A stretch of 12,986 nucleotides of DNA from Acanthamoeba lenticulata (Eukaryota > Discosea > Longamoebia > Acanthamoebidae): contig NAVB01001570.1 in the NCBI GenBank assembly GCA_002179805.1, forward strand, positions 1-12,986, in the 5' to 3' direction. Shown here one piece after another: positions 1 through 7,631 of this stretch. Under the pieces are notes generated by a model. The model made no database searches. It had not been told where the DNA came from and saw only the letters and a program-made list of their open reading frames with translations. Position 1 is the stretch's first letter. The number at the start of each line of letters is the position of its first letter. The position numbers and the translations under genes were made by a program.

Positions 1-3000
1 GAAGCAGCACGTACGAGGCGGGCTTGCCGGGCCGCTTCTTGGGCGTGGCCACTGATGTTGGCGTCGAAGCCGAAGAGGCTGATGATGAAGTGGTCGAGGG
101 CGGCGCGACGGCCGTCGACGAAGAGAGCTCCTTGTGTGACACGCTCTGATGCTGTTGCTGCTGGGCAAGTTCCTTGACCACGGCGTGGAGTTTCGCTGCC
201 CGCCGTTCGAAAAGGCCGCGCAGTTTCTTGGCCCTGACCCCGTCACCAAAAATATTACTATTGATTCGCGTCGTTTTCTTTTCAAAAAATAATAGTGTTA
301 AATAAGTATTTAAGTTTTGCGTCCACGCACCAGAAGCCGATTTCCGAGTCGGGCTCGTTGAAGAGAAGCGCGTTGGAGAAGACCAAGTGGACGTCGCGCT
401 CAAACTCGCCCAGCACATTGTACTTGCCCTCCTTCAGCTTGCCCTGCTCGCCCCGACGTCAGAGAGTGTATGAAAGAGAGAGGGAGAGGGGTGAGGCGGG
501 AACTCACTGAGATGGTGCCAAAGTCCATGGGCTCCTTGATGATCTCCAAGTATGTTGGGATCCCCAGAGCCACCGGATCCACGGGCTGATTGAACGGCCA
601 CGCGTCCTGTCGGCACAGCAATTACAAGTACATTTCAATTTATTATTTTTAAAAATCTTCTGAAATAAATTGAAAAATTGTGGGCAAGGCGCGTACGGGG
701 TGGGCCATAATGACGGTCATGACGTTGGTGCATTCCGTGAGGAGGCGGCCCTTGACGGCGTCGGGCTTCTCCACTTTCTTGTTGGCGACCGTGCGCCGCA
801 CGTACTCGGCCGGCTTGTGCTTTTGCTCAAAGGCAAGTTCGGCGAGGAGGTCGACCAGGAGCTCCTTCTTGAGCTTGCGGAAGCTCTTGCCCTCGGCCGC
901 CTCGTTAAAGTGTTCTGCGCCACGCACAAGGGTTGTTGAGGCTTTGCTCTTCCTCTTCAAGTGTGGACCGACGGCGGGCGGCGCACGCACCGATGAGATA
1001 CTCGCCGATGATTTTGCGTACGCGTGCGAGGCACCGCCGTCCGATCTCGTCGTTGTTCATGCCCGGCAGCGTCACCCACTCGCGCAGCCCAGTGACGCCC
1101 TTCTTGCGGGAGTCGGTCATGCTGAGGAACTCGATCGCGGTCTCCACGTTCAAGTTGCCTGCGAGAATCTGCTGACCACACACCACACAGACGACACAGC
1201 CCAGCCGAGAGTAAGCTCACGGGAACCGTCGGGCCAACGGAGAGGAAGAGACTCGCGAGCGGACCTCTTCGCAGTAGCTGGTGAGGGGTAGATAGCTGTA
1301 GATCTCGGCGGCGCGCATCAGTTCCACCAGAGGGACGAGCTCCTTCACTTTCTCCGTCTCGGTCGGTCTGTCGGTGGTTGTACACATATGAGGAGACGGC
1401 CCAGAGCTTGGAGGAGAAGGAAGAAGAGGGACGAGGACGAGGACGAGGAGGAGGAGGAGGACGTACGCAGTTGCCAGAGAGACGGCGAGCGCGTTCAGTG
1501 CCGGCACGTCGCCTGAATAGAGGAAGTGGAGGAGGCCCTCAAACACCGGCGCGCTCATGCCTGGCCGTCCCCGACGCGATTCAGACGATGCAACGGCAAG
1601 AAGAGAAGGATGATCACCAAGCATGAATGGGCCAAGGCACCTTGCACGTGAACGAGGGTGAGGTGGCCGCCAAACTGCTGGGCGTCGCCGCCTGATGACG
1701 AGGACGACGATGTCGTGGTGGAGGTGGTGGACGCGGTTGAACCGTGGCCGTTGTTTCCGTCCTCCCTTGAATTTCGTTCGTGCTGCTGGACCAGCTCCCG
1801 CAGTCGCGGGCACCGCGCGCACACAATGTTCTTGTGCGCGTAGAGCGTCCTCCTGTCGGCCCCAAAATGGTTGCCATCAGCGGATGAGCTCCACACACAC
1901 ATACACCACACACCAGATCTGCGTTTGTGCCGTGTGGCTGTACCTGTCGTCGCCTTCGACGATGAACGCGACGTCGGCGTAGGTTTTGTCATTTACAAGT
2001 ACGCGCAGGTCCTCGCTCAAGCGCTGCAGAGTGTTCTTGCCCATCTTATCTACATCGGCCTTGTCTGCGTCGCGTGCGTGTCCACAAGTTGAGCCTAAGA
2101 TCTCGGGCTCGATAGCCACTGCAGAGGTGGAAGGGCACCTTTGATGGTGAGGACGGAGAGCGGGGTGTTGCCCTCCTTGTTCTTCACGTTGAGCTTGGCC
2201 CCGTGCTTGATCAAGAGGAGCACGCATTCGGTCACGCCTGCAGCGGCAGCCAAGTGTAGCGGCGTATTGTGGTCCGATGTGAGCGCGTTGACGTCAGCTC
2301 CTGCGCACGTGAGAAGCGCTACAAGTCAGTGCTCTAGTTGAACGACGTGGCGAGACTGACAGTGAAGTAGAAGAAGAAGAGACCCTTTTCGATGAGCAAC
2401 ATCGCACACTTGGTCTGCGCGTTGATGGTGGCGTAGTGGAGCGGCGTCCAGTGGGCGTTGTCCTTGCGCGTCACGCTGGCCCTGCCAAGGCGCCACACTC
2501 CACCGTCAGCAGCAACCTTATACTCTCGAGATAGATGAGAGGCGCACCCATTGCGCAGAAGGAGGGTCACGCAAGCCTGTCGGCCGTAGCGAGCCGAGTA
2601 GTGGAGGGGCGTCGTTCCGTTCGCATTCTGGCGATCCATCTGCAGGGCGACGCACGTTGCAGACAAGAGGGAAAGTAGGTAAGGGTCAAAGTTCAGGGCA
2701 GTAGTTGAGAAATCTGATTTGAGGGTCCTAGATCATGAGCTGGCCATAAAAAGGAGATCAAGAGAGGTCGCGAGCGAGGTCGCGAGGACCGCGATCTGAA
2801 GCGCCTCGCATGATTGAAAGGAAAAAGAAAGAGCGGGGCCAACCTGAGCACCGTTGTGTAGCAACAGCTTGACACAGTTGGGATGACCGGCCATGCAAGC
2901 GAGATGTAGTGGCGTTTCGCCAAACTCGTCCTCTTCATTCACCGCCTGGATGTTGCGTTGGAGCAGCTTTTGCAACTCTTCCTCTCTGCCATCCTCGGCA

Positions 3001-3020
3001 GCTTCGTGGATCGACGACAT
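1..3020 (-). CDS. Ankyrin repeat-BTB-BACK-bromodomain protein (3' partial)
   Basis: Thirteen exons join in frame: 3020-2844, 2639-2548, 2481-2384, 2300-2139, 2094-1944, 1888-1641, 1560-1467, 1367-1265, 1168-991, 914-697, 606-508, 443-331 and 257 to beyond 1 (about 663 codons visible). Residues 4-180 hold five ankyrin repeats ([33 protein letters not shown]). About 199-375 is a BTB fold ([45 protein letters not shown]) with a Ser/Thr-rich insert of some 35 residues. About 376-470 is helical and BACK-like ([21 protein letters not shown]). About 485-580 is a bromodomain with the WPF shelf (510-512), Y526, PMD (533-535) and the acetyl-lysine-binding Asn in FNEP (N569), so it looks binding-competent. 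The tail is Gln/Ser-rich with a basic KKRPGKP patch. Family knowledge suggests a CUL3-type substrate adaptor that reads acetylated chromatin; this role is inferred. Start: first ATG, opening directly on repeat 1. No stop is seen in the last exon. Confidence 0.88.
1410..1462. repeat. Purine-rich GAG/GACGAG simple repeat in an intron
   Basis: The plus strand is almost pure purine with about three GACGAG units followed by GAG triplets. It lies in intron 7 of the minus-strand BTB-bromodomain gene, so the transcript carries a polypyrimidine run right after the donor GTACGT. It explains the low-complexity reading frames here. Confidence 0.7.
2764..2787. repeat. Two-copy 12-bp tandem repeat in an intron
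   Basis: GAGGTCGCGAGC is followed at once by GAGGTCGCGAGG. It lies inside the unusually long (204 nt) first intron of the ankyrin-BTB-bromodomain gene, positions 2640-2843. No function is evident. Confidence 0.6.
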
Positions 3021-3201
3021 GATGGACTCGAGAGAAGTGTGGTTCCTTCGATTAAATTAGGGCACACAATTGGTGCGAGATGGTCGACCGATGCAAGCCA
3101 CGACAGCTGCAACTGACCTCGATGTTACTGTGCGTCACAGAGGGATACACAAGTTGGCAGATCGATTCTACAAAATTAACGATCAAATCTCGAGAGAGTT
3201 G

Positions 3202-3209
3202 CTTTTATA
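3202..3209 (-). promoter_or_regulatory. TATA-like element upstream of the BTB-bromodomain gene
   Basis: TATAAAAG reads on the minus strand, 182 nt upstream of the ATG at 3020. It is the best TATA match in the divergent region. A start site about 30 nt downstream would give a 5' UTR near 150 nt. Assignment to this gene is inferred from orientation only. Confidence 0.35.
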
Positions 3210-3456
3210 TTCATCTGGGTGCGTGTTGAGCACCGCTGGTACGAGAGCGTACCTTGATTATCCAAAGGGCACCCAAATGCGTGCTGGACTTCTTCCTCCA
3301 CCGTCCTTCGTTTCGTGTTCGCCCCCCCCCTCCCGCCTAACCGTAGCGACATTCCTGCCATTCCAACGGCAAACGGTAACAAGAGAAACGCAATTTTTAC
3401 TGTGTTTCTCGCGCGAAGCATAGTGGCCACTTCCTTTCTGGGCAAGAAAAGCGCGA

Positions 3457-3472
3457 ATTGATTCGAATCAAT
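3457..3472. repeat. Perfect 16-bp palindrome
   Basis: ATTGATTCGAATCAAT equals its own reverse complement; flanking bases do not extend it. It lies in the divergent promoter region and would suit a dimeric DNA-binding protein. No factor can be named from sequence alone. Confidence 0.6.
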
Positions 3473-3511
3473 GTTTGTTTCAAAGGGGCCCAGGCTGGCA
3501 GGTGTACATCC

Positions 3512-3525
3512 TGGCGTGCACGCCA
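3512..3525. repeat. Perfect 14-bp palindrome
   Basis: TGGCGTGCACGCCA is a perfect palindrome 39 bp beyond the 16-bp one, in the same divergent intergenic region. It could be a protein-binding site or a stem in RNA. Confidence 0.55.
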
Positions 3526-3597
3526 CTGAAGGCTTGGCACACTCAACACCAGGCTACACAGCATGGACAAAATAGGAGATTTTAGTGCTCTTTTTAA

Positions 3598-3727
3598 GGT
3601 TCGTGTCGACGTTAACCAGGCGCCTCATCAACGCCTGGCATTCCAATACTCAGTTCACCTTTTTGAAGCTGGCCATACATCCCCCTTGCAGACAAGGGAC
3701 TGTGGTCTGTCAGACCAGCCCTTTTTT
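3598..3727 (+). other. Cluster of three stem-loops ending in T6 (possible small RNA)
   Basis: Three hairpins follow each other: CCAGGCG/CGCCTGG (3616-3638, 9-nt loop), CCCTTG/CAAGGG (3683-3698, loop CAGA) and TGGTC/GACCA (3703-3717). Six T follow at 3722-3727, which would suit RNA polymerase III termination. GGTTCGTGTCG at 3598 resembles a B-box (9 of 11 positions, counting N). No A-box was found and no known RNA family was recognised, so this is only a candidate; it may instead be leader sequence of the RCC1 gene. Confidence 0.2.
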
Positions 3728-3799
3728 CTTGCGTTTCTCCTTACGTAATTGATCGGCCAGGAAGGTGGGACCGCCATCTCCGCCAGCGCTTAACGACAA

Positions 3800-5837
3800 A
3801 TGGAGCGCCCTCGAGTCGAGTCAACCGCCAATGTCTGGCGCAATCAGAAACGACCGCAAGGCAAGTTCCTTCAACAATCTATCTGTTCCTCTTCTCTGTT
3901 GAAATCACCAATCCTTTGCCAACAAACAAACACCCCATCTAACGCCTTCAACAAAAGGTAACGTCTACGTTTGGGGATGGAACTACTGGTCCCAACTGGG
4001 CATCGAAGGAGACAAGATGATTACCCCATATCTGTTATCAAACGTATGTCCCCTTGTTTCAAAAACATCTCCAACGTGCCGTTCGTCTCAACGAGATCTT
4101 CGTTGGGCAGCTTTCCTCCAAGAAGGTGGTCTTCATATCGGCAGGCCAGAACTTTTCGTCGGCGATAACAGGTGCGCTTCCACCCGCCAGAGATCCCTCC
4201 CCCTCCCCCACCGCCGCCGCCACCAAACCTGACGTGCCGATCAACCGCGCAGAAAAGGGCGTGCTCTACAGCTGGGGGCTGGGGAACGGGGGCCAGCTGG
4301 GGCACCACGACGACGAAAATGGGTCTTTTCCACGCGAGGTTCGTTCGCCTGCTTCTTCCTCTCTCTCTTCCTTGCGGTGCTCACTGGACTACTCGCGACT
4401 ACTCGCTGCCAGGTGGCCGCCCTGCGAAAGAAACCGTCTGTAATCATAGCATGTGGCGAGACACACGCCCTCATTTTGAAGAGTACGAGGCGTGGCCTCT
4501 TCTCTTGGGCTTCTCGGCCTTCACCATCTTCTGACAAAGGACGTCCTTCTCAAACTTGCTGCTGCTGCTTCAGAGTCCGGAGGGTTGTATAGCGTGGGCA
4601 ACGGCGAATCGGGGAGGCTGGGCTTGGGGAATGAGAACTCTTGCAACATTCCAAAGAGGTGCGTGCGGCTGTTGTTGGCCCTTCAGGCGGATGAACTAAC
4701 CCCAACGGAGCAGACTAAACATGAAGAAAAAGGTCGTTGGCGTGTCGTGCGGAGACGAACACTCGGCTGTGTTCACGGGTAACACTCTCCTTCTGCCCAC
4801 TTGGAATGTCAGCACAGAGATTGCTCACAGCCCTCCCGTGTCCACAGAGGCAAACACGCTCTACACGTGGGGAAAGGGCATGGGGGGTCGCTTGGGGACT
4901 GGAGACGAGATTTCACGAACACAACCCGTCCTTGTACGCTCCACCCACGAGGGCAAGTGTTGCCTGATGTGTCCTGACCATGGCGGATGCAGGTCGAGAG
5001 TTTTGGAGAACACAAAATCGCACAGATAAGCTGCGGCGCTGACTGGACGGCAGTCGTGACAAGTACAACACTCCTCCCACTTGCTCAAATTGTCCACAAA
5101 TTGTCCACAAATGCTGACCGTCAACTACGCACAGTCACGGGCAAGGTGTTCACCTTTGGAGTGGGCGACTATGGTAAGCTTGGCCACGGAAACGAGGTCA
5201 ACCAGCTGTCGCCAAAACTGGTGGAGGAGTTAGACTCCGAACGAGTCCTCGCCTTGTCGTGTGGTACCGACCACATGGCCGCGCTGACTGGTACGTTGTC
5301 GACGAGCACCCATTCCCTGGCTGTTGTGGTGGGCACCACCGCTCACTTTCACGCCGAAACAGCCGACGGCGAGGTCTACACGTGGGGCTGTGGAGGCAAT
5401 GGGCGGCTCGGGCACGGTTCGGAGCGAGAAAGCAAGAAGCCGATGGTGGTCAAGGGCATGAAGGGCATGACTGTGGTCAGCGTCGAGTGCGGCGGCTACC
5501 ACATGGGCGCAACAACTCGTACGTTGTCCCAATCTTCTCCATAGCCATCTCGCAAGAGTCAAACAGGGTCTCACCGACGCATGACATTGCGCAGTTGATG
5601 GTGAGTTGTACATGTGGGGCTGGAACGCCTACGGCCAGTGCGGGCTGGGCCACGATGTGGACAACCAGCTCACGCCCATGCTGGTGGAACACCTGCGAGG
5701 TTCGACCCTCCACTCCCCATTTGAGCTGCAGCGGCAAAACTGACGACCGTTGGAACCATTGGCAAATGACTCCAGGCAAGAAAGTGCTCATGGTGGCATG
5801 TGGAGAGAGTCACACGATGGCGCTGGTCGCAGACTGA
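3800..5837 (+). CDS. Seven-bladed RCC1-repeat protein
   Basis: Thirteen exons: 3800-3860, 3958-4043, 4096-4171, 4253-4338, 4413-4482, 4574-4658, 4714-4778, 4848-4933, 4993-5062, 5135-5290, 5363-5518, 5595-5699 and 5776-5837, giving about 387 aa and a TGA stop. The protein is almost only propeller. Seven blades open with VYVWGWNYWSQLG, VLYSWGLGNGGQLG, LYSVGNGESGRLG, LYTWGKGMGGRLG, VFTFGVGDYGKLG, VYTWGCGGNGRLG and LYMWGWNAYGQCG; most close on CG-x-x-H, for example ACGESHTMAL. Seven blades make a closed RCC1 propeller. RCC1 itself is the nuclear Ran exchange factor, but many family members are scaffolds or exchange factors for other GTPases, and there is no extra domain here to decide. The plant UVR8 GWRHT motifs are absent. 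Start: the ATG at 3800 gives a short leader that joins in phase to blade 1 across a GC-AG intron. Confidence 0.9.
3861..3957 (+). other. GC-AG intron 1 of the RCC1 gene
   Basis: The donor reads CAAG|GCAAGT and the acceptor ACAAAAG|GTAAC. A phase-1 join restores Gly-Asn-Val-Tyr-Val-Trp at the start of blade 1. No nearby GT donor keeps this frame, and AAG|GCAAGT is the classic context of the minor GC-AG class. Confidence 0.7.
5087..5112. repeat. 11-bp tandem repeat in RCC1 intron 9
   Basis: AAATTGTCCAC occurs twice in tandem plus four further bases. It lies within the 72-nt intron between blades 4 and 5, so it has no coding effect. Likely replication slippage. Confidence 0.7.
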
Positions 5838-6467
5838 GGCTGGGGAAAACCCCAAAAACCCCACACCAATCAATCTCCCCACCAAATGTGTGCGCGAGTC
5901 AACCAACACACCTCCAGAGGCCAGACTGGGAGGCTCCCACAGAGTGGATGGCTGGCTTGCTCGCGCCAAGGCTTCAGAAAACAGGGGTGGAACGGAGAGG
6001 AATTGAAAGTGGGTTGTATCGCTAGTCCCCAAACAATTACACCCCGATCAAAAACCGTGCCTCCAGATGAAGTGCAGATATGGCCTGCACGGCCGGTTTC
6101 TTGCTTTCCTGTTGCTCACTGCTCGTTAACACAAGGTCAGTTGCGTCACTGCCATTGGGCGGACATTGCCCTCGCGATCTCCTACGTGGTTCTCTGTTCG
6201 GCGGATACCACAAATTCTTCATTTTTTCACCCGAAATTCCTCATCGTTCACTGCGACAAGGGCGCGTAGAGGGGCTCACAAGGGGTCCATTGCCCTGAAT
6301 TCCACGCCAGCAACAAGCCATCATCCGCCGCCCTTTGTCCGTCTTAGTCAGATGAGCCTAGTACTTAAACCAGCCCTGCAGGGCGAGTTTGTATTCATTC
6401 ATCGACTCAACCACTACCTCACGCAACCCGCCATCTTCTTTTCCTCTACAAGCCCTCTTCCTTCAAA
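5838..6467. other. Intergenic region between two plus-strand genes
   Basis: These 630 bases hold the 3' UTR of the RCC1 gene and the promoter of the small membrane protein. ORFs here show no domain, no convincing splice pairs and no coding-like composition. The last 60 bases before the ATG at 6468 are pyrimidine-rich. A perfect 12-bp palindrome lies at 6373-6384. No canonical AATAAA or TATA box is obvious. Confidence 0.55.
6373..6384. repeat. Perfect 12-bp palindrome upstream of the small membrane protein gene
   Basis: GCCCTGCAGGGC lies 83 bp before the ATG at 6468, a position compatible with a promoter element. At 12 bp it could be chance in GC-rich DNA. Confidence 0.35.
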
Positions 6468-6930
6468 ATGAACGACCTCATCAAGGACATCCTCCTCTAC
6501 ATCGCCAAGTACGTATCTTGTTGTTTGTCCCACCAATGTTGGCGGTGAACTGATGGTTCACCTGCTTGCAGGGCTCCCTTCGTGTTCTTTGGCGGGTTCG
6601 CCATTCTGTGCTCTATCCTGTTCTTCTGCTGCGCGTGCTACTTCCTCATGGCCGGCCGAGTGGTCTGGATCATCCGAGACATCAAGCAAAAGCGTGAGCC
6701 CGTTCCTGTCGGCTACTACTCGATGGCCCGCAACGGTACGAAGGACCTCTATTTGGTCGAGTCGACACAACTGGCTTATCCTCCGCCTGTATACAGAGTG
6801 GGTCGCTGTCCCGCCTCCTCAGCAGACCAAGCCCACGGAGGAGCAGCGGGTGTACCAGTCCGCCGTCTACGAAACACGCTCCAACATGTCGCCTGTCTAC
6901 GAGATGCCCGGCTACGAGAGCCCCGTCTAA
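6468..6930 (+). CDS. Small single-pass membrane protein, family not recognised
   Basis: Three exons (6468-6508, 6572-6735, 6797-6930) give 112 aa and a TAA stop. Both introns are GT-AG and in frame. A short amphipathic start (MNDLIKDILLYIAK) leads into one hydrophobic segment, about residues 16-41, holding a Cys cluster (FFCCACYF; C33, C34, C36) that could be palmitoylated. The basic stretch after it (RDIKQKR, 49-55) places the C-terminal tail in the cytosol by the positive-inside rule. The tail has PPPQQ and repeated Tyr motifs (VYQSAVYE, SPVYE, GYESPV). The last residues, Ser-Pro-Val, fit a class I PDZ ligand (S-x-hydrophobic). The likely setting is a plasma or endosomal membrane adaptor; this is inference. 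The start is the only ATG that opens the frame before the membrane segment, 7 nt downstream of a pyrimidine-rich leader. Confidence 0.75.
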
Positions 6931-7631
6931 GACGGTTCCCCCGACCCAACACTCACTCATCGCTTCACTCCATGCACGTGGCGGGAGAGAGCTCCCGCTG
7001 CCGCCACCACGACCATCATCTCAGTCATACGACATCACTGCGACCCACTTCACCCGCCAATGTCACTTCACAACCACCGTTGCCAATCTCTCATCCACCA
7101 CACCACTTCACGCCACCACTCCACCATCATCACTCTGCACCACTACCACCGCCCAGTCACCAGCATACACATCACACACACATATATTGGTGTCGTCGTA
7201 GTTGTGTCTTGTTGTTGTGGCTTTTACCCCTCCCCTCCCCCAAACACACTTCCTTCCAACCAGCCAAGCCCTCCTCTGACGCGACACCAAGCCAAGCTGC
7301 CGAGCCGACAAAGCTCAAGCGCGACCGTCCTGTCGAGCTCCCGAAGCCTCCCGCCATTGCCCTTCTTCCTATCTTTCTATTTCTCTTTCTGTCTCCATCT
7401 TGTTCTTCTTCAATCCTGTACATCCTCTTCTCTGCTGAAGTGCTTAGAGAAGCACCCAAGCCCCTCCTTTCTCAATAATACAACAGAAAAATTCTAAGTG
7501 AACTACTCTCTGCTTGTGCCTTGAACATGAACCCCCAAGAACAACAACAACTGGAAATAAATGATTGGTTGTTGGTTTGGCATGTCACGTAGGAAGAAGA
7601 AGAACAGGGCAGGGAAAAGGGGTGGGAACGC
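6931..7631. other. Convergent 3' intergenic region, low complexity
   Basis: It lies between the TAA at 6930 (plus) and the TGA of eIF2 gamma at 7634 (minus), so it should hold two 3' UTRs. About 7000-7190 is CA/CCA-rich and about 7340-7430 is a pyrimidine tract. ORFs here encode His/Ser/Thr/Pro low-complexity strings without any domain, and I reject them as genes. AATAAA occurs on the plus strand at 7556-7561, too far from 6930 to be a confident polyadenylation signal. Confidence 0.6.

Larger units (their letters stand above)
3021..3799. other. Divergent intergenic region, no convincing gene
   Basis: These 779 bases separate the starts of the ankyrin-BTB-bromodomain gene (minus) and the RCC1 gene (plus), so both promoters should lie here. 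The region holds a TATA-like element, two perfect palindromes and a run of stem-loops ending in six T, each listed separately. A minus-strand ORF from 3421 begins with a basic, hydrophobic stretch (VKIAFLLLPFAVGMAG) and could be spliced (3421-3253, 3167-3052), but its downstream half matches no family I know, so I do not call it a gene. Confidence 0.6.

Noticed and set aside
680..1291. 203-aa plus-strand ORF opposite the BACK and bromodomain exons
   Set aside because: The minus strand carries the recognisable domains with matching splice sites across the same bases.
3696..3727. Hairpin plus T-run as a bacterial rho-independent terminator
   Set aside because: The surrounding genes are spliced eukaryotic genes, so a bacterial terminator makes no sense here; kept only as a possible Pol III end.
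3563..3748. 61-aa plus-strand ORF upstream of the RCC1 gene
   Set aside because: It has no domain, does not join in frame to blade 1, and lies over the stem-loop cluster; the ATG at 3800 gives a complete protein without it.
5087..5112. Tandem 11-mer as a regulatory or CRISPR-like repeat
   Set aside because: There are only 2.4 copies, with no spacers, inside a short intron; simple slippage explains it.
3800..5837. UVR8-type photoreceptor
   Set aside because: It has seven RCC1 blades of similar total length, but the GWRHT motifs and the long C-terminal tail of UVR8 are missing.
6582..7478. A 298-aa plus-strand ORF running on from the small membrane protein
   Set aside because: It reads through the second intron's GTACGA donor into a His/Pro/Ser-rich frame. 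The spliced model gives a clean tail and a stop at 6930.
7060..7497. 145-aa plus-strand ORF rich in His, Ser and Thr
   Set aside because: It comes from CA-rich and pyrimidine-rich 3' sequence; there is no domain and no splice partner.
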